64,000 nucleotides of DNA, taken from assembly GCA_013076295.1 (NCBI GenBank), contig RQOL01000772.1:1178001-1242000 (forward strand), in the 5' to 3' direction. The position numbers and the translations under genes are program-made. Below, piece by piece: positions 1-9,840 of the stretch (positions are counted from its first letter, which is position 1; each line of letters starts with the position of its first letter). The notes beneath the pieces were generated by a model. The model was given only the letters and a program-made list of their open reading frames with translations. It made no database searches and was not told where the DNA came from. This stretch comes from Sanderia malayensis. Its lineage: Eukaryota; Cnidaria; Scyphozoa; Semaeostomeae; Pelagiidae.

Positions 1-325
1 ACGACGCTACTAAAAGACGGAACACACCAGAACAATCCAAGAACAGGCTGAATACTCCAATCCAAGAACAGGTCTAATTATTACCGGTTCTCTATTCCAA
101 TTTTCGCTAGTTGTCTGTTCCAATCATTCCGCCTTTTAATTATAATACCTGCTGTGATTGTGAAATGAAGTGACGCAGGAAGAATGACGAAATGACAATG
201 CGGACGGAAGGAAGCCAGGAACTGCAGTTTCGATTCGATTGACAAGGAATTGAAGTTCTTTCTGTTTCGTTTGTGATATTTTTATCAGAGAAGCTTTACA
301 GCTTTTTCATTACAAGTATCGACTG

Positions 326-2827
326 ATGTTTGACCTATCTCTCAAGATGGCGCGAATGTGCAGTTTTGCTACAATATTTATCGCAGTGTTGGGCGTGCTT
401 GGCCTGGAAATTAATGGAGAATTATGTAAAAGGATGTATTTCGTGCATGGAAAAGAAGTTGAGATGCCGTTTGTCCAGTTGGAAGGTGTCTACGTATTTC
501 AAAATAATGATTCCACGGGCCATCCGTTGTTCAAACACGAACAACGAAATTATTACTTTCAATATCACTCTTCGACCAACCAAATGTACTTCACCAATAC
601 TTCTAATGGACACGACACATCTGCAAAATTTTTTATGGGCCTGCTAGCTTCCATGGAAAGTCGATTTTCATTGTCTAATTGGGAGAATTTCATTTCCGAC
701 AATATTTATCCATTTCAAAGCTTCATAACTAAATGGTACTATTACAATGGTGCCTCAAGTCTCAGTGCTGGTTCACTGGGTAAATGGCAGGCTTACTTGA
801 AATGCGTTCCGGAAGACGTTTTCAAATGCTCATCCGGACAATTGTTTTTCAACACAACAATTACTTCCAATGGCCAACAAACCTTACACAATCATACTAC
901 GGACTATTTCAGTTTGATTTCCGGTGTTTATATCAACTTTCGCCAGGTCTACAAGCACAACAAACAAAAAAATTGGTTTTTGTTTTATCAAAACAATGTG
1001 TGGACTATTGGTCCGGATTATAATAAAGCATCCGGGTACCTAAGAGCGGTTGGTAACCCATTGCGACCAGAATTTTTACAGACAAAATGGGAATATTGGA
1101 ATGGAAAATGGGTTTATTTCAAACGACCAGTTGGTTTGAAGTGTAGAGGATTGAATCGAAAACACAACAATGGATCTGTGATAACATGTGCTGACAGTAA
1201 TCCTTGCCAAAACTATGGTAGATGCATGGACATTAGCTTAACCAATGAGACAGTATGCATTTGTCCAGATGCATTTAAGGGTACCACATGTAGCACACCA
1301 GTAAGGTCGTGCGGAGGAGCATACAAGCCATCTGTTTCAGTATTATCATATCATGTTAATGGAAGGAAAGTGAATGATTTTGCTACTGTATTCTGTAACA
1401 CTGGTTATAGCCCAAGGAGTTGCCTACAACAGTGCCAATATAATGGCATAAAATCTTCTTGGTCACAAGGGTGTTGTAAAACGACCTGGTCCAGTTTGTC
1501 CAGCAGAAGAAGACGCACATCTTCGTCCAGTACAAGACGACGCACATCTTGGTCCAGTTGGTCCAACACGAGAAGGCGTACATCTTGGTCCAGTTGGTCC
1601 AGCACGAGAAGAAGGTCATATCGCTCATCAAGATATAGAAGCAGCAAAAGAGTACTTGGCAAACATGAATGGCTTAGACCATTGCTATTATCTGTTGTCT
1701 GTATTCTACAGGTTACAGTTCCAATTGTTCACATGTTTGTTGGTATATGTCGCCATAAGAGTGGATGTCGCATTCTGTCAATACACGCTTATATTACATT
1801 TGTGTTATGGCTAACATACTGCAGTGTGTGTTCATACACCCATTGTACTCAGTATGGTCAAGTACTGTCTGATTTTATCATAATGTCCATAGTTATGATT
1901 GTCTTGTCGTATCTGTACATATTAGCAGAGTCTTGCTTGTCAGCTGAAAATCAGTACATCTCTAATATACTCCAGGATGAGTCGGCCATTGATTTTCTGA
2001 ACACTTTGAAACGGAATCGTGTAGAACGGAACCTGAATGTGGAATGTTGGCACATGGAGACAAGAACACGCACTGTCTACTACACTGATTCAAATGGGAA
2101 CAGACAGAGTAGGACGGAAACTTACCAAGAGAAAGTTGTGACATACAGAGAGAACAATCCGTTTCTTTACGGCAACTGCGAAGACACATCTGATCCTGAA
2201 GGGCCTAAGATTGATCGGAAGGGTGTAACACGTTTGAAGCTGTTGAAAGATGTCGAGTGTGGAGACGTTGAAACAATGGATAAATTCAATGAGATGAAGC
2301 AAGAGATGATAACAAGAAATGAGCGTAGAGATGCGAACATAACCTTTTCATTTGAGGATACGATTCCTGGTTTTGAGAAAAGAATATGTGCATATGCTGA
2401 TACCAATCAAAAAGCATGGTGGATGAATTTGAGTTGCTATTGGCTGTCTACTGTATTCCTGTGCAGTTGGCCATTCAGAATCATGTTTAATTGGAAGACA
2501 ACGAAAGCCGAGTATACCATCAAGAAGAGATTATTTATTGGCAGCCCCCCAGAGGGATTTTCAGCCCCCCTGTTAGCGCCCGATTTTCCGCAAAATGGTT
2601 TCAATGGTTTTGTGAATACAGCGGCACAGAATGGAGTATCATACGACGGAGCCAATGTCAATTTGCTACCAGCCCCCCAGGGTTGCCCCGCAACATACCT
2701 TTCAACAGATGATCAAGTTTCTCCGCCTGTGTACAATCAGTATCCGCCAGTCTCCGGCGATTCTTTTGGCGGTAATCCTCCTGACGCACCGCCTCCAGAC
2801 TACAATATGGCTGTCCGGACATCCTAA
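326..2827 (+). CDS. Secreted-ectodomain/EGF protein fused to a TMEM151-type membrane module, single exon
   Basis: Intronless 833-codon reading frame. The ATG at 347 (residue 8) has the better context (A at -3, G at +4) and opens directly into a signal peptide (residues ~11-27), so it is probably the true start. Domains in order: two related aromatic/Trp-rich repeats (~50-160 and ~197-273, both with a GVY...KH... core and a KW-Y-NG-like end); a six-cysteine EGF-like domain (~288-322); a sushi-like Cys segment (~326-384); a Ser/Arg/Trp-rich tandem repeat (~387-443); membrane segments near 452-473, 485-506 and 515-535; a cytosolic region (~540-695); a last membrane segment (~697-720); and a Pro-rich tail. 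The region from the WHMETRTRT motif through CSWPFRIMFNW matches the TMEM151 family pattern. The tail has two PPxY motifs (PPVY, PPDY), which are typical ligands of WW-domain ubiquitin ligases. A polyadenylation signal follows at 3396. Function is unknown; a cell-surface receptor or adhesion role is inference. Confidence 0.85.
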   Translation: MFDLSLKMARMCSFATIFIAVLGVLGLEINGELCKRMYFVHGKEVEMPFVQLEGVYVFQNNDSTGHPLFKHEQRNYYFQYHSSTNQMYFTNTSNGHDTSAKFFMGLLASMESRFSLSNWENFISDNIYPFQSFITKWYYYNGASSLSAGSLGKWQAYLKCVPEDVFKCSSGQLFFNTTITSNGQQTLHNHTTDYFSLISGVYINFRQVYKHNKQKNWFLFYQNNVWTIGPDYNKASGYLRAVGNPLRPEFLQTKWEYWNGKWVYFKRPVGLKCRGLNRKHNNGSVITCADSNPCQNYGRCMDISLTNETVCICPDAFKGTTCSTPVRSCGGAYKPSVSVLSYHVNGRKVNDFATVFCNTGYSPRSCLQQCQYNGIKSSWSQGCCKTTWSSLSSRRRRTSSSSTRRRTSWSSWSNTRRRTSWSSWSSTRRRSYRSSRYRSSKRVLGKHEWLRPLLLSVVCILQVTVPIVHMFVGICRHKSGCRILSIHAYITFVLWLTYCSVCSYTHCTQYGQVLSDFIIMSIVMIVLSYLYILAESCLSAENQYISNILQDESAIDFLNTLKRNRVERNLNVECWHMETRTRTVYYTDSNGNRQSRTETYQEKVVTYRENNPFLYGNCEDTSDPEGPKIDRKGVTRLKLLKDVECGDVETMDKFNEMKQEMITRNERRDANITFSFEDTIPGFEKRICAYADTNQKAWWMNLSCYWLSTVFLCSWPFRIMFNWKTTKAEYTIKKRLFIGSPPEGFSAPLLAPDFPQNGFNGFVNTAAQNGVSYDGANVNLLPAPQGCPATYLSTDDQVSPPVYNQYPPVSGDSFGGNPPDAPPPDYNMAVRTS

Positions 2828-3533
2828 AGGGGTTCCTTTGACAGACAGTGAAATTAATTGACACTACTTTGATAATGCATACTCATATATGGTAGTTTAA
2901 TATTATGGATGATAAGACAATTTCGATCTTGTGAATTTTTTATTTATAATGGGAGCCGATAGCCAGCCAATTATTTTAAATCAAGGTGCACACCAAATCG
3001 CTGTCGAAGCCGTTTAAATGACTGAATGCTTTGCTTCATATGTTTTAAATGCTGTTTTGCTTCATAGTTATAAGTTTGTTATATTAAAGAGTGGGGCTTG
3101 TTGTATTAAGTTTCCATTGTGCTTCGCTGATGGTTAATTTATATGTTTGCTGCTGAATGATTACTAATGAGCTAAAGTTGTGATGTCTCAGTTTGCAAGA
3201 GTATTTTTCAAATGTTAATATTCCATATTGACCATGCTTTCTCAGAAGTAACTGACTATAATACAATTCATAATAATAATAATGTCATTAATTCGATGCT
3301 TGTTCTCTGACACATTGATTGAAAGTATGCAATTCCACAGTATAAAAATTTACTCTTATTTTCAACGACCACTTGTTATAGTTTATCTCTGTCTGAATAA
3401 AAATTTCATTTCATATGTGGGATTTTTCATCTTTCAGTGAGTTTTGACTGTGTGAAGTCAAGTGCTCAGTGACCGCGCGGCAAAAATTGTGTTCGAAAGC
3501 GATGATGCTGATCCGCCATGTTTTTTATTTCAG
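2828..3533. other. 3' untranslated and intergenic/intronic stretch
   Basis: AT-rich sequence with no coding exon that I can recognise on either strand. It probably holds the 3' untranslated region of the upstream gene up to about 3.4 kb, then a polypyrimidine tract and AG (ending at 3533) that form the splice acceptor of the MORN3-like exon. I searched it for the earlier MORN repeats (Y-x-G-x-W pattern) and found none. Confidence 0.5.
3396..3401 (+). promoter_or_regulatory. Candidate polyadenylation signal AATAAA
   Basis: A canonical AATAAA hexamer lies about 570 bases after the stop codon of the single-exon membrane-protein gene and before the next exon on the same strand. It is the best candidate 3' processing signal for that transcript. 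Context only; no cDNA support. Confidence 0.45.
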
Positions 3534-4097
3534 CCAATGAAAATCGATACGAAGGCAGCTGGCAGAACGACAAAAAACATGGAGACGGCAAGTTCTATTT
3601 CTTGGACAGCGGTCAATTGTATACCGGTACATGGGTTGATGATATTCCGAAGTGCGGAACTTGTGAAGAGTTTGGTAAAGACACTGCATCCCGACCATCG
3701 CCGTATGAATTGCCAAAGGTTCGTTCATCTTTGTTTTGAGTGTCCCTTCGATATCAAAACACATGTTTTATTCATCTGTAGATTTTTCTATTGAAAATTA
3801 CTTCGGTCGCTATATTCAATGGTTATACGCATGATAGCTTATTAATACCAAATAGGTTTACATCTGTTTAGAGACCTCAAATAAACAGGCATATTGTGAA
3901 ATATTGGATTAGATTTTGAAAATTGGGCCTTTTCTCTAGAAGAGAAAAGTTATAGAAATCATAAACAAAATATGTTGTACCTGTATGGTAACTGTAAGTT
4001 TGTAACTGTATTCTTAATTTTTCTTTGACAGTGTACTCTCGTGAATTCAGAGGGCGTGCTGGAAGAAGCTCGCAAGTCGGCTCTACAGGGACAGTAG
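3534..4097 (+). CDS. MORN3: MORN repeat-containing protein 3 homologue, last two exons only
   Basis: Exon 3534-3718 follows a TTTATTTCAG acceptor and encodes a MORN repeat (NRYEGSW...DGKFYF), a second partial repeat (GQLYTGTWVDD) and the diagnostic KCGT...FGKD stretch of MORN3. It joins in phase (after CCA AAG) to exon 4032-4097, which encodes a 21-residue C-terminus with the (S/D)(E/D)GVLEEA motif and TAG. Vertebrate MORN3, a sperm and cilium-associated MORN protein, ends the same way. The five or so N-terminal MORN repeats are not present between the upstream gene and this exon. Either they lie beyond the left edge with the intronless membrane-protein gene nested in an intron, or this is a 5'-truncated remnant. 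The donor at 3719 (GTTCGT) is weak. Confidence 0.7.
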
Positions 4098-5569
4098 CAA
4101 AACATGACATTGAATAACGAACATTTTGTTTTCATATCAAATTGGTAAAAGAACACTTGGATCAAACAATTTTTTATATGTTTCACGATATCAAAGAGGT
4201 AAGTATTGTAAACATCATACGAGTAGGAGTTAACGTGGAAAACCATTATTCAAGCCGGCTTTGATTTTTGACCCTGAATACTTACCAGGGATCTCTTTAG
4301 TAACTTTTATTATATAACTGATAACTTATTTGTAAATTAATATAATTTGACTTGTAAAGCGATGTTGTTTGGCTGGATTTTCTCCTTAGCTGTTTCTGTA
4401 TTTGTTATTTAAGTTTTTCAGGCAACTATTTCACTTTACACGTTAGCAGTCTATCCTGGGTCATGACCAACATATACACATGCAATTCAATACCTTCGGA
4501 TATCTGGGCGACCCAAACCCAACAAAGCTATTGCGCGTGTTTGTTGTTTGTTCGGCTCGCAATGCATTAACCGCAATGCATTGCGGGCCGTTTCCAGCAT
4601 GCCCGATTTGAACTAGCACAATTTTTGTCCGCCCTTTCCTCCTCAACCTCAAGAAGAACAAGATGAAAATGCAGATATTCCAGAATATTAAACGTTTTGT
4701 AAGTCACGCTTGTTTTATTTCAATCCTAATGTATTTAAAATTTAATTAGTACTAGCTATAAATATCAGCAGAATAACTAACCAGATTTTTTATGTGCTCT
4801 AACGAAATTATCAAAGAATTTGATGATACTTCGATACTCCGCGGAGTTAGGCATAGGCCTAGCTTCCCTTCCCTACTTCTTTGAAAATACAGATGCAAAT
4901 ATGTAAAGATTCAAATAAAGCTCAAAGCGATGTCCTCAGTAGAATTTTCAACTGCCTTGTTAATTATATAATATTAAATATATCAATTTTGTTTGTAGGA
5001 TTCCAGTTTACTATACCTCATCATTTACCACGAGTACAACTGAAAAAAGGTAAAAATGAAACATTGCTGAATTTTGTTATTTTTTTTATCTTACTATCAC
5101 AATTCCCATGGAGCTACAAACGTAACATTAAACATAAGCTGAAATTGTTTATCACTGATTCTTAGACTCAGGATTCTTTGTTTTGTCCACTTGCTAAATA
5201 TTCCCTTGGCGTTTACGGCTCAACCAACCTTGGCCAGTTCAACAGTTAAATATTTTGACACACCCGTTCTAGCTTTACGCATGATCCAATTCGCAGTTGA
5301 TAAATCGAGCTTATGATCTAGGTTATAGGACTTAAATTAAGGCACACAATTTGCGCAGTTTTTTTGCTATAAGACATTACTTTGCTCATTGCTCTGTCCG
5401 TGACACACTTTCAATCACAATCGCGTTTGAATTTTTTTCAGATTGCAATCAGTAATATCTTGATATATTTTGTCTTAGGTTTAGGCCAGAAAGCCGTCAG
5501 AAGTCTTCAGTATTGAATTGCGATTACATCTGTAGAGGTTGAGTTGTGTCAATATATTGCCGTAGTCTC
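4098..5569. other. Intergenic stretch, no convincing gene
   Basis: AT-rich. A short open segment near 4630-4684 reads as a proline/glutamate-rich tail ending PEEDENADIPEY-like then TAA, and could be an alternative terminal exon, but nothing upstream supports it. A GCATTGCGG inverted motif occurs near 4560-4590. Nothing else is recognisable. Confidence 0.4.
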
Positions 5570-6724
5570 GAGACCTTGTAATAAGCATGTGTGAAACTAA
5601 GAGTTCGTGTTCAAATCTTTCTCATTTTATCAGATGATAATTTTTCTCTTGATGCTTTCTCATTTTCAATTTCCACTCATTGACAAAACTGACGCTATTT
5701 CAAAATAATGTATGACATATTGCACATAATTTCACGGATATTTGACCTTCATGGATTCGAACCTAATGAAGTTCATCTTTTCTAGATTCGTGGTCGTCTC
5801 GATTAGTTCGCTGATCTATTCCCACCCACCCCCTTGGACTTTCAAGACACATTATATACTAAACAAGCGTGAATCTAAGTGTTTATGTTCAAGTCCCTCT
5901 CATGGTAAAGCTTCTTATTTTGCGAATTTCCAAGCAAATGTGCTCAGCCTTTTTCTGCATATTATAGAATAATTTTTTATTTCAACTAATTCGTTGACAA
6001 AACTGACGCTATTTCAAAATAATGTATGCCATATTGCAGATTATTTTATGGATATTTGACCTTCATGGATTCGAACTTAATCAAGTTCATCTTTTCTAGA
6101 TTCGTAATCGTCTCGCTTAGTTCGTTGATCTATTCCCGCCCACCCCCTTGGACTTTCAAGACATATTATATACTAAACAAGCGTGAATCCAAGTGTTCGT
6201 GTTCAAACCCAGCTTCGTTACTGGTAAATTATTTTATAATTATTTCACAATTTCTAATTAAACATTCGCATATCAAATTGTCTTTTGCATGAATTGAAAC
6301 CCATATTTGGATTAGCAGTGCGTTTGGCTGAAAATCTTTTGCAGTATTGCTACGTGGAAATGTGCTAAACACAATGAAGCAAAAAAATTTCCATTTCAAT
6401 TGATTTAAGAAATATTAGTAGTGTCCAGTCTTCTATGTTTTGAATACTTGTTCATTTCAGGGCACTGTTTCATATGGCCAATCAACTCAATCAGTGCTCG
6501 AATGTACAAAGGAAAGAAGCATACAGAGATGGTCGAGGAGGAAGCTTGATCAAACTCGAGAAATCATTTTGACCTGTCGATTGACAATCTTCTATGTGTC
6601 ATGCAAAGATTCAAAGATAAGTAAAGGATTTTCTTACATTCTCTCTTTCCAATATCTAACTTATTTCTAGTTATTTCCTAATTGCTTCAGATTTTAATAT
6701 TTCTAATCCTACCATGTCGCAATC

Positions 6725-6910
6725 TGTACCCCCATTTGAAGGCCAAATTTAGTATACTTATCGTAATCAAAACAAAACAGGCACCAAAGTAATCAGAAAA
6801 GGTTGAAGTTTCATTTTTTGCAAAACATCGGGAAGGTGATTTTTTACTGTAGCACCCCTTTAAATCTTTTCTAGGCAATGTGAAGACCAAAAATATCACC
6901 CCATCTGTTA
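6725..6910. mobile_element. ~190 bp dispersed element inserted in the left arm
   Basis: A segment starting near ATCTGTACCCCCATTTGAAGG and ending near ATCACCCCATCTGT has no counterpart in the right arm. It recurs in reverse orientation at about 10225-10405. Its short ends are loosely complementary (CTGTxCCCCC against GGGGTGAT), as expected for a miniature non-autonomous DNA element. It explains most of the length difference between the two arms. Confidence 0.5.
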
Positions 6911-8799
6911 ATTTATAATGTTTTTATGTTATTTCTAGACATTTTCTCCTTCCAATATCTGATTTATTATTTTAGTTATTTCCTAACTGCTTCAGATTCT
7001 AATGTTTTTATGTTATTTCTAGACGCCATGATTAAAGTTCATCAGCCAAGAGAAGTAACCGTGGTTTGAGCACAACACCGGCTGTTTTATTGAGCTTTAT
7101 TTGGTGAGGTTATTTTAAGTTTATTATCAAAATATTTTAAGTAGCTTTATCTTGCTTAGCTCTGTCTTATTTATACCTTATCTATTGCTACTGCTAGGCA
7201 GATTATACTGAAATGTGTTTTTCATGCTTTTCATTAATCGTTTTTTCAGAGTTGAAGAAAGAAGGCCAGCAGACATTCATTGCTTATTTTGTTATCTTCT
7301 TATTTTATTAAAGATTTATTCGCGATGGTAGTTTTCTTTGTGTTTTTTCTTGGAAAGGGGGATTATTCCCTCTTGTGGCACTTGAGGGACCACAAGAGGG
7401 AATAATTCCCCAAAGGGTAGGGGGATGGTAGGGGGAGGGGTGGTAGGATTACCGTCTCTAAAGACGGATGGTCTTCCACTCCTCCCCCTACCATCCACAG
7501 GGGTGGGAGTACCGCCCCTTCCGCCCTCAACTCATGGTTGAGGGAGGGAAGGGCGGCACTCCCTGTTAAGGTGGGTGGGTGGAACCCAGCCCCTCGCACT
7601 CGCTTTCCTGACCCCACTCCCAGAGGAGGGAATGGTGGGGTCAGGAAAGCGAGTGCGAGTGCAGATGCGTATTGAAAAACTTTAGAAAGCAATAAGGACA
7701 CATCTCTATGCCCACTGGCCAACCTATTCGTTCCTCTACTAGTAGTAGAGGAGGGAATGGGTCCTATCTACCCCGTCCCTGTTGAGGGAGGGGGGATGGG
7801 TAGTGCCACCCTTCCCTCCCTCAACCATGAGTCGAGGGCGGAAGGGGCGGTACTCCCACCCCTGTGGATGGTAGGGGGAGGAGTGGAAGACCATCCGTCT
7901 TTAGAGACGGTAATCCTACCACCCCTCCCCCTACCATCCCCCTACCCTTTGGGGAATTACTACCTCTTGTGGTCCCTCAAGTGCCACAAGAGGGAATAAT
8001 CCCCCTTTCCAAGAAAAAACACAAAGAAAACTACCATCGCGAATAAATCTTTAATAAAATAAGAAGATAACAAAATAAGCAATGAATGTCTGCTGGCCTT
8101 CTTTCTTCAACTCTGAAAAAACGATTAATGAAAAGCATGAAAAACACATTTCAGTATAATCTGCCTAGCAGTGGCAATACATAAGGTATAAATAAGACAG
8201 AGCTAAGCAAGATAAAGCTACTTAAAATACTTTTATAATGAACTTAAAATAACCTCACCAAATAAAGCTCAATAAAACAGCTGGTGTTGTGCTCAAACCA
8301 CGGTTACTTCTCTTGGCTGATGAACTCTAATCATGGCGTCTAGAAATAACATAAAAACATTAGAATCTGAAGCAATTAGGAAATAACTAGAAATAAGTTA
8401 GATATTGGAAAGAGAGAATGTAAGAAAATCCTTTACTTATCTTTGAATCTTTGCATGACACATAGAAGATTGTCAATCGACAGGTCAAAATGATTTCTTG
8501 AGTTTGATCAAGCTTCCTCCTCGACCATCTCTGTATGCTTCTTTCCTTTGTACATTCGAGCACTGATTGAGTTGATTGGCCATATGAAACAATGCCCTGA
8601 AATGAACAACAAGTATTCAAAACATAGAAGACTGGACACTACTAATATTTCTTAAATCAATTGAAATGGAAATTTTTTGTTTCATTGTGTTTAGCACATT
8701 TCCACATAGCATAATACTTCAAAAGGTTTTCAGCCAAACGCACTGCTAATCCAAATATATGTTCCACATGGGTTCGAATTCATGCAAAAGACAATTTGA

Positions 8800-9840
8800 T
8801 ATGCGAATGTTTAATTTAGAAATTGTGAAATAATTATAAAATAATTTACCAGTAACGAAGCTGGGTTTGAACACGAACCCTTGGATTCACGCTTGTTTAG
8901 TATATAATGTGTCTTGAAAGCCCAAGGGGGTGGGTGGGAATAGATCAACGAACCAAGCGAGACGATCACGAATCTAGAAAAGATGAACTTGATTAGGTTC
9001 GAATCCATGAAGGTCAAATATCCATAAAATAATCTGCAATATGGCATACATTATTTTGAAATAGCGTCAGTTTTGTCAACGAGTTAGTTGAAATAAAAAA
9101 TTATTCTATAATATGCAGAAAAAGGCTGAGCACATTTGCTTGGAAATTCGCAAAATAAGAAGCTTTACCATGAGAGGGACTTGAACACGAACACTTGGAT
9201 TCACGCTTGTTTAGTATATAATGTGTCTTGAAAGTCCAAGGGGGTGGGTGGGAATAGATCAGCGAGCTAAGCGAGACGATTACGAATCTAGAAAAGATGA
9301 ACTTCATTAGGTTCGAATCCATGAAGGTCAAATATCCATAAAATAATCTGCAATATGGCATACATTATTTTGAAATAGCGGCAGTTTTGTCAACGAGTTA
9401 GTTGAAATAAAAAATTATTCTATAATATGCAGAAAAAGGCTGAGCACATTTGCTTGGAAATTCGCAAAATAAGAAGTTATACTATGAAAGGGACTTAAAC
9501 ACAAACCTTTGAAGTTACGCTTGTTTAGTATATAATGTGTCTTGAAAGTCCAAGGGGGTGGGTGGGAATAGATCAACGAACTAAGCGAGACGATCACCAA
9601 TCTAGAAAAGATAAACTTGATTAGGTTCGAATCCATGAAAGTCAGATATCCATAAAGTAATCTGCACTATGGCCATACATTATTTTTCTATAGCGGCAGT
9701 TCTGTCAACAAGTGATTTGAAATAAAAAAATTATCCTCTAATATGCAGAAAAAGGCTGAGTACATTTGCTTGGAAATTCGCATAATAGGAAGTTATACTA
9801 TGAGAGGGACTTGAACACAAACTCTTGAAGTCACGTATGT
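8800..9840. repeat. Tandem ~318 bp units in the right arm of the inverted repeat
   Basis: Three full units and a partial one. Each contains the landmark AAATAGCG-CAGTTTTGTCAAC and a stretch reading GGGGGTGGGTGGGAATAGATC. Landmarks recur near 9047, 9357 and 9670. The left arm (5590-6290) carries about two units in the opposite orientation. All short reading frames here are repeats of one another and show no sign of being genes. Confidence 0.75.

Larger units (their letters stand above)
5570..9840. repeat. Large imperfect inverted repeat (foldback-like), arms ~5570-7560 and ~7800-9840
   Basis: Sequence read forward on the left returns as its reverse complement on the right. Paired blocks are 7316-7498 with 7864-8046, 6440-6670 with 8387-8620, and 6026-6290 with 8811-9047. 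The spacer around 7560-7800 is GC-rich with nested hairpins; for example, CCCTCTTGTGG pairs with CCACAAGAGGG near 7370-7400, and this is mirrored near 7965-7995. The left arm carries two full tandem ~318 bp units, the right arm three, and both have a degraded outer copy. The left arm alone has a ~190 bp insertion at 6725-6910. Arms differ by scattered substitutions, so the duplication is not brand new. No transposase is visible; a foldback-type element or a replication-born inverted duplication are both possible. Confidence 0.8.

Noticed and set aside
7316..8046. Pro/Gly-rich frames in the GC-rich core
   Set aside because: Present on both strands as mirror images because of the palindrome; composition reflects G/C runs, not protein constraint.
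5742..9636. Repeated ~75-90 codon frames (PYCRLFYGYLTFMDSNL type)
   Set aside because: Same sequence in tandem units of the inverted repeat, no protein family, and different ends in each copy.
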